This document shows positions 46,345 through 58,034 of a DNA stretch of 64,000 bases, piece by piece. Position 1 is the stretch's first letter. Every line of letters starts with the position of its first letter. The translations under genes were made by a program, and so were the position numbers. Below the pieces are notes generated by a model. The model saw only the letters and a list, made by a program, of their open reading frames with translations, did no database searches and was not told the origin of the DNA. Origin of the DNA: Bostrychus sinensis (lineage: Eukaryota; Chordata; Actinopteri; Gobiiformes; Eleotridae); assembly GCA_020698575.1 (NCBI GenBank), contig CM036254.1:31276526-31340525 (forward strand), in the 5' to 3' direction.

Positions 46345-46715
46345 GACGGTTACTGTGACATTGGAAGTTCCAGCTGGAATTTGTGTAATTTTAGAATAAT
46401 TAAAGAAGATAAAGATGAGAGAAGGTTAGGGAGCCAGACAGTGTAAGACTGTGTTCTGTGGCTCATCAGCTGCAGGGACAGTCACCATAATCTGATAAAC
46501 CACAGAACGCTGTGTACTTTGGAGATGATGAATCCAACACATGTTAGAAATGTATTCTGTGAAGAAGGAGACCTGTACACACAGTGATGGTGCGTACTCG
46601 GGAGGGCCAGCTCACACATGCTACCTACACATGGGTATTTAATCTGTCTGTGAGCAGATTAGAGCCACAATCTCATCACTGACAGAGCAAATCAGAACTG
46701 CCAATACCTGAGTCT
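46345..46715. other. Unannotated non-coding DNA
   Basis: No exon or repeat recognised. Confidence 0.5.
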
Positions 46716-46721
46716 GACCCC

Positions 46722-47895
46722 CGATTTCCACTGCAAGCATAAGTGTCGCGCCGTGAAGCGAGAGAAGCATGTGGGGGAATGGCGAGATCTCACAAAAAAA
46801 AAAAAACATCACAAAAGACAGGAGTGAGACAAAACAAACAATCTGTTAAAGTTGAATTTGAAGGACAGAAAACAACCATTTTACTTGAGATCGCTTTGTT
46901 GTTGTCACTTCACGGACTTTTCCTGTACAATGGGTGAGTTCATAGAAATTAAAAAAAGTTGTGTGTGTATGTATGTATGAGTGTATAAAACATTTCAATG
47001 AGAAATATACATGGATAACCAGGGCTTAATTTGAGCTGAATTTTAACAGAACAACATCCAGAAGTATAGCCATTATAAGAATAGTCATTCTGATAAAGAG
47101 AGAAATGCTTGATGAGTAATTTACGTGAGTCACATACACAGACCAAAGACGCCAATTCGCCACAAACAAAAGTAACTGCAGCGCTCAAAAAGTAAAAAAA
47201 AACCCAGTCAGATTTTTCAGTTGAAGCTGATTTGCAGCCTAAACCGAGCCTCTCTGCACACTGCACCATCTCAGAGTTACTCTGTCTCAGTGTTGTCAGA
47301 CCCCCCCTTGTCCAAATTCAATCCTGTCCCTTATGTGAGGTCATGGGTGGTCAAAGGACACAGGACTGTCCTGGACACAGGAGTAAAGTGTGATGCAGAG
47401 AGAAGGAGGAGGAGTCACAGGATATGACTGTAGTGTGGTAACTAGATATGGTAAAGGATTTCATGGCTATAATGTATAATAATGTTATTAACAAATATCT
47501 TCAAATATTAATAAAAATTGAATATAAATGAGCAGTTGCTTGGTATTTTGGCATTTGTGTGCACCTATGCATTGTGTTGTGTGTACATTCCAGATTCAGT
47601 GTTAGCCTTATGGACTCCAGTGTCAAAGCGCAAATTTTGTTCCAGCATTGATTGATTTACGAATTAAGCCCTGTACATAATGTATTTAAACAAACACGTT
47701 TGCAAATATATAGCCTATTATTATAAAAAAATGTGATACTCTGTGTACAGTTTTGGTTTCTACTTTGAAAATCCAGATGTTGCATTTGTTCAGTCTCCGG
47801 TTTGGTGCGGTCTGATCTGTGTAGATTGGCATGAACCGTGAGTGTACTCTTGATCCAGACCCGCAGCTTGGTGCTGGCAGTGGAACCGCTCTCAT
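46722..47895. mobile_element. Possible 1.2-kb inverted-repeat element
   Basis: TTTCCACTGCAAGCA at the left and the reverse complement of the right edge GGTTCCACTGCCAGCA are similar over 15 bp. Both are followed by unrelated sequence and no duplication is visible, so the call rests on this weak match. An A-run lies at 46795-46806. Internal frames are uninformative. Confidence 0.3.
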
Positions 47896-47899
47896 TGAC

Positions 47900-48665
47900 T
47901 AGAAAGGAAGTGTATTTGCCACAGCAGTAAATCTGATAAACTGTAGATCTGTATTCTGATGCATGTCAGGGTCAGGAGGTTTTTAAAGGCCATACAGAAT
48001 TCAAAAATCATAAAAAGGCATGTTTCTAAAGAGCTGCCGAAGGTGAACATCTGTTTTTTTTACTCTGATGCTCTCTGAACCAACTTCTACAAGGTTTCCC
48101 TGGCCTTTAGGCTGCAGAACTACAAAAAAATGAGCTCATGCTGACTTTACTGACTTTACTGCTGTTAGACTGAGGGGTAAAACACACAGTGTGCAGTGAA
48201 TGGAGAGGGCCCTCCCACTCTGAGCGGCCCCTCCCACCCGGTGCGGCTGCAGCGGAGGTGGAGGAAACAGAAGTCACCGGGGCAGACACTTATCCGAGAG
48301 ACTGGAGGAGGGAGGGGGGGTCAGATTGAATCCTGCCTCCCTGGGGAGTGCTAACACAGACCCGGCTCTCCGGCGGGCCCTCGGACTATGGGAGCACACA
48401 CACACAGAAATATCAGACTGAGGTTTGGGCAAAATTAGACAGGAGTAAAACCCTGAGAGAACAGGACAGAGCAGAACCTGAGGGGAGCAGGGAGCAGAGC
48501 AGGACAACAGCTCCCTCTGTCGTCTCCTTATCCAGCTCTGTCTCCACACGGGACAGCAGGAGAAGGGACAGTTCTCAGTGTGTATTTGTAAGTTTTCATA
48601 ACTCTTGGGTAGTCAGTGCACTCATGTAGTCTTCTCCCCCTACAACATATTTCTTTTCACAGAAA
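47900..48665. other. Unannotated DNA, GC-rich segment
   Basis: 48200-48580 is GC-rich (GAGCGGCCCCTCCCACCCGG and neighbours) with a (CA)n of about five units. No convincing exon. Confidence 0.4.
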
Positions 48666-48669
48666 AGTA

Positions 48670-48915
48670 TTTATTTATTACAACATGAGGAGTATATATT
48701 GAAGTTTTTTGCCTCATTTAATCCACTTCTATATGAGCACCATTAGTGGCAAGAAGCTCATCAAGACTGTACTGGATTTCTTGCTGTGTTTGCTGTAGGG
48801 TTAGGCATAGCCTCATCAATGAAAACAGGAGGAACGTTTTATCCTCAGAAATTGGTTCCAGTTTGTTAACTGCAAACTCTTTTGGTCTTGGTTTATTATT
48901 TGGCTCGAGTGCAGG
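48670..48915 (-). other. Candidate terminal exon with BESS-like motif
   Basis: From a possible acceptor (AACTCTTGCAG, ending at 48916) the minus strand is open to a TAA at 48718-48720. The peptide runs from PALEPNNKPRPKEF through SEDKTFLLFSL to LDELLATNGAHIEVD. A charged D followed by FLL-SL and a spaced Q-rich helix recalls the BESS motif of MADF-BESS proteins, a family often carried by fish transposons. AATAAA signals follow at about 48669-48678. A stop lies just upstream of the presumed acceptor, so no longer frame is available. It could be a degraded transposon exon or a chance frame; no partner exon was found. Confidence 0.25.
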
Positions 48916-48949
48916 CTGCAAGAGTTGCACTTTGTAAGCGTACAATCAC

Positions 48950-50455
48950 AAGTTCTTGTGTAGGATTTAGTAAATGTGGTAGCTGTAACTGTCTGGCAGC
49001 AGTACGTGTCATTAAAAACTGATAAACACTGAGTACATAGAACAAATATGATGAAGATATCTCATCAGTTGCCTCTGTAATATATTTTTTAAATTGTAAA
49101 GAGACTTTATGGGCACCCTGTATGTAGTAGTGTTAGTTTCTATTTTCTCTTTGTTGAACTAGTGTCAGTTTGTTTGGATGGACAATAGACTACTGTAATA
49201 ACATGTATTTGTGTTGTTCTTACATATTGGAATGTACTTACAGTGTACTTATAGTTTCTTGGTGCAAATGCAATAAAAATACTTGTTACTAAAGTACATA
49301 ATACCACAGAGTAAAGAGGTCACTGTAAACTGCAGAAGCAAAATGCACTTTGGTACAGCAACACGTATTTTTTATTATGTGTACACAAACTGTCCTCATG
49401 TAAGTACAACATAGTACAATAGTTACATGTTATTGCAGTTTGTTACCGCAGGGTTACATAGTAGTTACACTGTATAATCAAAGGAGTAGTGTTAAAGAAA
49501 GTGTGGCTACTGTCAACAGTGTTATCTCGAAGTATGGCTTGACTGTAGATCCTCTTTGTTCATTTTGTCACTGTTCTGAGGAAACTATCACTCCTCTTTG
49601 TTGAGCCTTCTCTTATACTATTATTATGTTGTAATAAATAAGAAAATATTGTTGTATATTCTATGTATAAAAAAACAAAAACAACACTTAATACAACACA
49701 TTTATTAACTGGGCCAAATAGTTCCTTAAAAAAAAAAAATCAGGTGGGCTCTTGAAAAGGCTTATCAATCTCATTAATTGCAGCAGTGGCTTTAATCCTG
49801 CTTGTGTTTCTAAAGCTAATAACAAGCCTTGATGTAAAATTGTCCAACTCTTTCCTTTGTCAGTGGAGTTTCCATTCTGTCCCTCTGTGTTAACACAACT
49901 AGTTTAGCGGTGCTGATTTGTGAGCACGAGCAGCTGGCAGCTAATGAAATATAAATATATGCGGATTACAGAGTAATAAATGGAAGCTGGTGGAGTTTCC
50001 CCCCGTGAGCAGCGTCAGCAGTGTTTCACCTCAGCCCCGGTGCACTCGACTGTGATTCCAGCTCACACTTTTCAAAATCTGTAAGGAAATCAACGCTGGA
50101 TATGTTTAGGCAAAGGAACAGTTATTAAATTCATTAAGGGCTACAGTGAGCGCTGCTAACATGGCTTTAGTGTGATAATAGAGCAGCGGCAGTGTACCAG
50201 GCTCAGGGAGGGTCAGTCTGTCAGGACAGTTCCGGCTGTGTTTGTGACCACATCCAAACTGTACACGCTTCTGTTCTTTATATTTATTGGAAATTATATC
50301 TGCGCTTCTAAAGCTCACTGGACCACAGAGTAAGTCAATATGAAACACAGCATTTAAATGATAAGAGCCAGACTGGGCCAGAAATATGAAGAGGAGAATG
50401 AAAGGGGAAATAAAAGAATGTGAGGAGATTGAATTCTAAATCAATACAGGACTGA
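48950..50455. other. Unannotated non-coding DNA
   Basis: Holds an A-run at about 49729-49739. 49880-50110 is complex with TAATGAAATATAAATAT and GAGTAATAAATGG cores. No exon recognised. Confidence 0.45.
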
Positions 50456-50459
50456 GGCA

Positions 50460-50945
50460 CTGGCATGACCTGAGCTGCCCAGACCAGACCAGACCAGACT
50501 GGACCAGACCAGACCGAAGCAGACCAGACTGGACCAGACCGGAGCAGACCAGACCAGACCACACTGTGCCAGACCAGATCTGACCTGCCCAGACCAGACC
50601 AGACCAGACCAGACTGGACCAGACCAGAGCAGACCAGACTGGACCAGACCAGACCGGAGCAGACCAGACTGGACCAGACCGGAGCAGACCAGACCACACT
50701 GTGCCAGACCAGATCTGACCTGCCCAGACCAGACTGGACAAGACCTACCCAGACCCGGACCTGTCCTGACCAGACCTGCCCTGCCCAGACCAGACAAGAC
50801 CTACCCAGACCGGACCTGTCCTGACCAGACCTGTCAAGACCAGACCAAAGATACCCAGACCGGACCAGACCTGCCTAGACTCGACCAGACCAGCCCAGAC
50901 CAGACCAGACCTGACTTGATCAGACCAGACCTGCCCAAACCAGAC
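50460..50945. repeat. CCAGA pentamer array
   Basis: Almost continuous pentamers of the CCAGA/CCTGA/CCGGA type. ACACTGTGCC plus flanks occurs at 50561 and again at 50696, 135 bp later (27 pentamers), marking an internal duplication. The minus-strand frames rich in W-S-G-L-V-W reflect three pentamers making five codons. Confidence 0.95.
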
Positions 50946-51104
50946 CGCCGCTCACACAGGCTTTGGATTTGAGAACAATATGCATTTATAATGGACACAA
51001 TAACTGGACTGGGGATTAAAAAAAAAAAAAAACTCTTGGGACTTGAGGAATATTAATAATATAAATTCCTGCACATTTAGTCATATTTTAATTAATACCA
51101 CTGT

Positions 51105-51436
51105 CAGTGCTGTGTAGTAACGAGTTACATTTAGTAAGTCTCTGAATAAATGGTATTTCTTTTTACTTCTACTTTAGTTTTGAAATAACAATATTTTACT
51201 AGTATTTTTTTTTACTTTTAACTATTAACTGCAATTTATTATTATTTTTAAAGATTTTGTTTTGTCTAATTACATCAAAACTAAAACATATATCAAACAT
51301 TATGCCCTAACAGTTACTCAGTACCAAAACTTTTTTTTTTACTTTTACTTGGGTACTTTTTCGGATGACAACTTTTTACTTCTACTTCAGTAATGATAGT
51401 TTAAAGTAACAAGACTCTACCCACACCTCATCACTG
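51105..51436. mobile_element. Tol2-like AGTACTTTTACTT repeat, copy 3
   Basis: Starts CAGTGCTGTGTAGTAACG and ends ACACCTCATCACTG; the outer CAGTG/CACTG are inverted. Interior motifs TTTTACTTCTAC and TTACTTGGGTAC match the Tol2-like style of the copies at 24694 and 28154. Flanking 8-mers do not match. Confidence 0.6.
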
Positions 51437-51439
51437 TAA

Positions 51440-52195
51440 AATGTGGCCTTTGTAACAAACGCATGTGACATACTGAAAGCAGACAATGACACAGAAGTTT
51501 TTACAACAATTGCATTTTATGACCAAGTAACAGCATTTTTTCATTTTAATTATAAAAAAATCTGTCAGTATCAATTTCCCAAGTGTGTATTGAGACCTGC
51601 TGGCTGTGGTGGGTCAGTGTCCTGAGCAGTGGGCCTTTTCCTGACCAGGCTCCGCGGATGTGACACATTTAGCAGTGATTGTGTGCGGTACAGCAGTAAA
51701 TAACCCGATCCCTCTGCAGCGCACCTCACACTGTTACCCAAGCCTCGTTTTAGCCCAAAAAGCTCTCTCTCCTCAACTCTATGATTACTCCCCCAGACAG
51801 ACGGAGGAACGGCCGCCATGTTATCTGAGAGACACGAGACCGAGGCAGCTCCACTTTCAGCCCAGCGTCTATAAAAGCCACAGTAATCCAGCGGTAACAG
51901 AAGTCACGCTGTCCCATCAGCGGGCTCTAATAGCTTCGTCCCCCCAGTCTCTGCCCTGTCATGCCTGTGACCATCAAACCCTTTTTCAAACTGGTACCAA
52001 TCCTTTAAAACACATTTTCACATGTGAGTGCCGCTGGGGTTAAGATCCCATCTGCATTATCAGCAGACTTCTGAGTGGTTTCTCAGTATTTTGTCATGTG
52101 TGTAACTCTGTCCTGATTTCTCACAGTCATATCAGAAGGTCAGCGTCTACGCACCATGCAAAGAGCATGGCCTTTAGATTTATGACAAATGCCAA
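51440..52195. other. Unannotated non-coding DNA
   Basis: 51640-52000 is complex and relatively GC-balanced. No exon or repeat recognised. Confidence 0.45.
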
Positions 52196-52197
52196 TA

Positions 52198-52495
52198 TAA
52201 TAGGTACTATGAGCAGTATATATTTTTTTGTATTTCATAAAAATGACCCACATGTGTACCAAGATATAAGATAAACATGTTTAAATCAAATTTGATTGAT
52301 GATTTATTCACAATTAATTTTTACATAATGTCCAAGTTGTTTATGTTTACATTTTTGTTTTGGTTCTAAAACTGCATTGCTAATCGTCCAATCAGAAAAG
52401 CCAAAAGACTGACAACCTACAGACCATTGTTTTGATTTAGACTGCAGTACTGTTTTCAAACCAGTATGAGCGCATGCTGCTTACAGCACCTTTAA
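52198..52495 (-). mobile_element. TTAA-flanked miniature element, family A copy 2
   Basis: Inverted relative to 34604-34893. The left edge AGGTACTATGAGCAGTATAT corresponds to that copy's right end, and the right edge GCTTACAGCACCT-TTAA to its left end. The right TTAA (52492-52495) is intact; the left one has decayed. Confidence 0.75.
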
Positions 52496-52499
52496 GAGT

Positions 52500-54165
52500 G
52501 TTCAAACACACAATGAGCCAAGGGAAACATCATTTCATAAATGTATGTATTTACCTTTTATTCTGTTTTTAGCCTTGTAACCTTTTGTACACAATCATGC
52601 AGGCCAGACTGAAAAAAAGATTCCAGAAGGAAGCTGTCTGAGAAACACTTTCAGTGAGATGTATTTGCGACTGGACAAAGACCTTCCTTTTGTCAATGGC
52701 TCAGTGAAATGCATCTAGTGATTTTTTATTGTAACCCTGTACCTCATTCAACACATTTGACTTTTTCCACAAACATTATAAAGCCCCCTCCTCTGGGAGC
52801 ACAGACGTGGACGTGTTTTCGCCATTTTACCGCTGTATTCAGAGCCCCCTCTTTAATCAATTCTCTCCATTCTTGCAGAATAAATCAGTGTTGGTCGCAG
52901 CTCCAGGAGGCAATTATGCAAACGTCCATACACAGAATCAGCGGTTTAGAGGGGCCTTTGAGTGGCGCCAGCGGCTGGGACCAACAGCTCCAAACAAACC
53001 GCGCTTCCACACCAGATCGTTCCAGTCCAAGCTCTTCCAGTGAACAACTCGCCACAACAGACTGCCACGGAGCCAACAGGAGGCTCGAGCTGGGTTCTGC
53101 TCAGACCTAAAATACTCCACGGCTGGAATCATTTTTATTGGAAGTAAACATAAGATTTTTACAACATGTTACTAAATGGTGACGTCTGGGAAGAACATGT
53201 GTATGGAATATTTACACTTAATCACAGCTATAACAATGATCAAACACAACGCTAATGCGACACTCTCCACTCTCAGGTTTGGCTCAAAACAAGTTCATCC
53301 AAAAATCCTGATGAAATGAGCCCATTTAAAACAATCCCAGTACATTACAGATACTTGGTACTAAGGCTGCACTGCCTTCCAGCTTTAGAGTCTAAATGTA
53401 GCCTAAATGTTGTAAATCCCGCAGTCCTGTCTGCAGTTACAGCTCTGTCCCTGCACATAAAGACTGTTGTTGTCTGCACATACAAAGAGGTCCCTACAAT
53501 GACTTCTGCAGGTCACATTTTTGGCCTTGTTCTCACCTCAGACAATGATTATCCAAAATTTAAAATAAAAGTCTAAAGAGTATGAACATTACAAAGAACA
53601 AATCCATTCTCACAAATTGATTTAAAAAATAAAATAAAAGAGAGTAATTATCAAATGTATTAGTGATGATTAAATGCGTTATGCTATCATTGTGAAGGAA
53701 ACGTCTAAATGAGAGCAAGCAAATACCTGAACCATCGTCACCGTTTGGACGCTAGGCCTCAGACTAATGAGAAGAATTTGGATATTTACAGGCCTTCACA
53801 AATGTATGACTAAAATAATATTTACATTATTGTTAAGGCTGATAAATAAGCTAGTCAGATGTACATTTTTCTATCGCAGTCTGCCCTACTGCGCTCATCG
53901 GGGAGTCTCATTTCACATTGACTCATGTGTATGAAATCAAAGTGCCTTTAACTTGATTGAGCTGTGGACTTTCACACATAAAGGCTCCACAACAAACAGC
54001 GAAGTCGGTGCAGAAGCCAACAGCAGCAAATGATTTTCTGAATGGCTCCCCCAGGACCGGAGCAGAGCTGGAGAGGCTGAGGCAGCGCAGCGCAACAGTG
54101 TGGAGATTACTGCCTGGCGGAGAGCAGCAATCTTCACTTGTGCCATGAATACCAAACACTCCAGC
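52500..54165. other. Unannotated DNA, possible conserved segment
   Basis: 52700-53110 is dense, non-repetitive sequence with open frames in several phases but no recognisable domain or splice pair. 53930-54150 is similar. The remainder is AT-rich. Confidence 0.4.
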
Positions 54166-54169
54166 GTTA

Positions 54170-55500
54170 CCAAGTCATTCCCGGGTATCTAATCGTGCGC
54201 TCCTGGCAAATACGCAGCTAAATGCACCCCAACATCTCACTCATGGCCAGCTAAAAACCCCTCGCTCAGGTTCTTTTACGGAGTGACTACTTCAAGAGAG
54301 CGTTCACCCTACAAATACGAGCGTGCGCTACAATTAAAAAGCGATCCTCGTTGCCCTGCAGGGAGCGGAGCGCGGAGCTAATTGAGTGCGGAATGAGCCC
54401 GTGGCCAAGTGATCTGTATGCGGTGTGCAGGGCGCTCCGATGGCTCTGGTGCGCGCACGGTAAAAGGGCAAGGACGCGGAATGGCCGCTGAAGTATTTAA
54501 ATGGACTGAATACTAAAACATATGGGCGCCTTAAGGGACTCTCGTTTCAAGATGTTGATTTCACATAATGAAGAAGATGTGAAGGGGACGCTGCTCATGA
54601 AACAGCCATCTCCAATGCAGAAAGTGTGGAGAAAAATGCGTTCTGGGCTGCGTTTTTTTAACTGATAATCGTGCGTTTGCAAGGATCAAAACTTGCCTTT
54701 TTTGTCTCAAAAGGTAAACTAGAAAAGCACTTGTCTAATTATGAGCTTCGTCACCAAAATGCCCACATTACACGGTGAAAACGGACCCAACACACGCACA
54801 CAGTGGAACCGTGCAAGCGTTCTCCACATCACAGACACACAGCGCACACCCGAGCACAGCATCCGCACCTCGGCTCAGACAACCGAGAGAAGAAGCTCCC
54901 AGCACCACTGCTTTCCAAAAAATAAACAAAAAAAAAAAAAAAAAAAAAGAAGTCAATTCAAACAGACCTCACCTTGAGTAGAAGAGAGTGGACAGATCCA
55001 AGCCAAATCCTACTAAAATGATACCACTTGTGTCCAGTCTTCTAACGTCCCACACATCCACAGAGAGTCCAAGCTGTCTGCGCGCACAACCAAAGCCAAA
55101 GCCAAAAGCGAGGATGTCCCTTAAAAATGCTTTGAGATCAGTCCTCCCCACAGAGCGCACCAACGCCGTCCAACAGTCCCGGGAGCAGCGGACAGAGACG
55201 GGTCGTGAGTGGTGGTTGTGTCGGTGGCGGGGGGGACAGAGCAGCACGTCTATTCCACACAATCCCCTTCCTTCCAGCCGCTGCTGTGTGTGAGCGCTGC
55301 GTATACCGTCCTGCCTCCGACCACTTCAAGAGCGCTGTGAGCGAGAGAGGACGCGCGCACAGACTCACAAACAGAGAGAGGAGAGGAGAGAGGAGAGAAG
55401 GAGGCGGGATGGAGAGACAGACGTGGCACTGCCGAGGGAGGGCGTCGGAAACTACAAGAACCAAGAATCTGTCTGTGCTCGAGTTTTTCTCGCGCTTGGC
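54170..55500. promoter_or_regulatory. CpG-rich region (candidate CpG island)
   Basis: CpG dinucleotides are frequent at 54170-54490 (for example GGAGCGGAGCGCGGAGC and GTGCGCGCACGG) and at 55075-55500, unlike the CpG-poor DNA elsewhere. The first block also has CTAATTGAG and CAATTAAAA homeodomain-type cores. An A21 run at 54928-54948 interrupts it. This fits a vertebrate promoter region. Confidence 0.6.
54928..54948. repeat. A21 homopolymer
   Basis: Twenty-one A. Read on the minus strand it is a T run about 25 bp inside the presumed intron, just past the splice donor. Confidence 0.95.
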
Positions 55501-55505
55501 ACAAT
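54973..55505 (-). other. Candidate non-coding first exon
   Basis: The minus strand reads TACTCAAG then GTGAGG at 54973/54972, a near-consensus splice donor. Upstream the sequence is CpG-rich with a CT-rich stretch (55362-55410 on plus is GAGAGAGG-like), common in vertebrate 5' UTRs. Only one ATG lies in the segment, opening a 14-codon frame that stops at once (MCGTLEDWTQVVSF), so the exon would be untranslated with an upstream ORF. The TSS near 55505 is inferred from the TATA-like box at 55528-55542. Gene unknown; the coding exons would lie at lower coordinates or outside the window. Confidence 0.4.
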
Positions 55506-55524
55506 GTTTCACTGAGATTTGTAC

Positions 55525-55925
55525 GTATTTTTTTTATATTTTTATCTAGAGTGCAGTGCTACCCATGGAGCTGTTGCTGCACATTATTATGAGTGCTCTA
55601 AGTGCCGTGCTCTGATAGGCTATTGTAGGTATATAATTAGTTTATACCAGGCATTAACATGATGGGGATTTACGGTGTGAAGGACAGAGGATCTGGACCT
55701 AGACTCGTCTCAGTCCCGACGATGCTGCAGCAGAGAAGCCTGCGGATGCAACAGTTGCTCGTCTCTGATTGGCTCCCAGGCGAAGAAGGACAAACTCTGA
55801 GACAGCCAATCACCGCAGCCCGTTGGAAGCAGAGGGAGGGGCGTGTTTCTGAAGGAGGGTTGGTGGAATGTAAGTTTTTAAAATCACCTGGCCAATGAGA
55901 GCGCAAGAGAGAAGGATTTTAAAGC
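55525..55925 (-). promoter_or_regulatory. Candidate promoter with TATA-like and CCAAT boxes
   Basis: On the minus strand AAATATAAAAAAAATAC (about 55526-55542) could act as a TATA element. Further upstream lie three CCAAT motifs: ATTGG at 55769, CCAAT at 55807 and CCAAT at 55891. A GGGGCGTG KLF/SP1-type site lies at 55837-55844. Clustered NF-Y-type boxes upstream of a CpG-rich exon support a promoter. Motif orientation alone does not exclude plus-strand transcription. Confidence 0.4.
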
Positions 55926-55929
55926 TTAT

Positions 55930-56215
55930 AACCAGGGGATGCCTTTAGCTGCATGTATGCTCTCATTCACTCAACGCAAATACTGAAGCTCGGTACACAG
56001 ACATGAAACATATCACTAGTGTGTGCTACTGACAGAGGACAGACTGTTCACTCTTTCACCAGCCGCTGCAGGTGGACGTGTGTGGCAGCCATGGGCACTG
56101 ATTTCTGGTTTACTGCCATGTTTGTGTCATGTAATTATCACTTCACATAAATACATGAAGCATCGATACAGAACTGAAACAAAAGAGACAGGATGGACGG
56201 ATGGACACTACATGA
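55930..56215. other. Unannotated non-coding DNA
   Basis: No exon or repeat recognised. Confidence 0.5.
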
Positions 56216-56223
56216 GTTTGATC

Positions 56224-56941
56224 CAGGTGCGGATCTAGACAAAAAAATCACAGGGTGGCAAGGAGGATAATGGGAAATTAAATGGGTGGCAAACAGATTC
56301 ATATATTATATCTACTACTAACGTTTGAACAAAATGATAATTAAAAAAACCCTATTTTGTTTCTTATTAAATGGAGTATTGGACAGTTTACACTCATTTA
56401 ATTAACTTTTTCAACAGACTTTTCACCATGTAAAAGATGTGCCAGTGTCTAAAATGGCAACTTTGTCCATTACAGCTTAATGCAACAATTAACACTCTAC
56501 AGCAAAATGTCTCACAAACGTCCAGAGCTAAAGCTTTAGTACATTTATATTCAATATTGAGTAAAGAGAAACTTGATAAACTGCTCTCAGCTGTAGTAAA
56601 TAAGTACTTAATAAGTCTAGAGATTAAAAACTTGCACTCACTGATAATACAACTGCTATTTTGCACATCTGTAAGAAGTCATACAACACATCCTGATGTT
56701 TGTCCACCGGGGCAGCAGGTGTTTCATTGTTGTTTATTTTTTGTCAATGAAGTACTTTTCTTGTAAGAAGTTTATCTTTAAACATGAGAATAAATCAGTT
56801 TTCCTCATAAATGTTTGACCCATCACAAAATGTATACTTTCCCATATGCATTTACCAGGTAGGGTGGCAGCTGGGGTGGCAAAGGCTCTTTTAGAGTTGG
56901 CAGAGCTCCCACCCTGTGCCACCCCTCTAGATCAGCACCTG
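56224..56941. mobile_element. hAT-like non-autonomous element, 8-bp duplication
   Basis: The left end CAGGTGCGGATCTAGA and the reverse complement of the right end CAGGTGCTGATCTAGA match at 15 of 16 positions. GTTTGATC (56216-56223) and GTCTGATC (56942-56949) flank it, seven of eight matching. Subterminal GGGTGGC repeats lie on both sides. The frame at 56437-56766 has no transposase similarity that I can see. Confidence 0.85.
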
Positions 56942-57004
56942 GTCTGATCTGCAGGACAGAAGTCACATGGGTGAAGTCACAGTAGTACTTAGAAACAGTA
57001 CAGA

Positions 57005-57197
57005 ACATTTGAAATGATTGTCTTTTTTTACATTTTTGGATTTATTTGACAGGACAGTGGAGACATGACAGGACATTTTGCAGAAGAGCAGGGACAGACA
57101 TTCAGTAGATCATCAAGAGTCCAGGCTTAAATCCATGATAGGAGGTGTAGTCATGTGCACCACATGCTCTACCAACCGAGCTACAATGGCACATGTA
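57005..57197 (-). mobile_element. tRNA-derived SINE
   Basis: On the minus strand TAGCTCGGTTGGTAGAGCA (about 57167-57186) is a near-perfect tRNA box A region. A degraded box B (GGATTTAAGCC) follows, then a body with GACAGACATTCAG-type sequence in complement, ending in a T/A-rich tail near 57027. This matches the layout of a common teleost tRNA-headed SINE. Not a functional tRNA gene because the arm pairing downstream is absent. Confidence 0.75.
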
Positions 57198-57199
57198 TT

Positions 57200-57862
57200 C
57201 TGATTCTGTCTCCATACTCTTAAATACATTCTAAAGTGGTGTAACCTGTTGTTAAGCTGCTCTCGTATCTGTCACTCTGACAGCAGGAGCTCTTATCCAC
57301 TCACTGATAATTCATATTTTCATTCATTACTTCATATGCAGAACAACAGGTCCTCATTACTTTAGATGCAAAATGACAAAATGAGATGATGATAAAGGGC
57401 GGCTTGTCAGGTGTAATTACACAGTGTTTTTGGCAGAATGAAGGATTCTGTTTAAACGTATTAGCACACAGTTTTAGTCCAGGTATGAGGCTGAGCAGGT
57501 CATCTCTGAGTGGAGGTTTGGACCTCTGACACATAACACCTTACTCTTCTCATGTGGACGTACTGATTAAAAAGTGTGTGTTGGGGTGAGGCATGGGCAG
57601 ACCAAAACCCAAACCCAAACAAAAAGCTGACTCGCTGTGAAATGGGTCATATATGTGTGTGTTTATTTCTGCTCTCACAGTACGTGGTCATAGTGGTTTC
57701 CTGGTGAATCAGTGCTGTTTGAGATGCCTCACTGGAAAAAAAACAAAAAACAAGTCAGTTTTGAGGAAGAAAATGGTTTATTTTTAAAAAGGCAGTCTCT
57801 TTAAGCATTCTTTTTGCACACAACTCTTGGTCACCAGAGCCATTATAATAGGGTAGGGAGGG
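57200..57862. other. Unannotated non-coding DNA
   Basis: No exon or repeat recognised. Confidence 0.5.
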
Positions 57863-58034
57863 TAGGCTAATGTCTACTTGCTTTTCACAAGCAGGACAGT
57901 CTGGGTCCTCTCTCGGAGCAATATGTTTCTCTGGTTCGATTTGGAACTGGCCGATCACAGCTGTTTACCTGCAGCTAAACAAGGTAGCACTACCTACCGA
58001 GCTAATTTAATAACTTCTCTGACCTGATAATTTA

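Noticed and set aside
50335..50797. Three overlapping W-S-G-L-V-rich minus-strand frames
   Set aside because: Products of the pentamer array in three phases.
57160..57197. tRNA gene on the minus strand
   Set aside because: Good box A but degraded box B and no cloverleaf; it heads a SINE.
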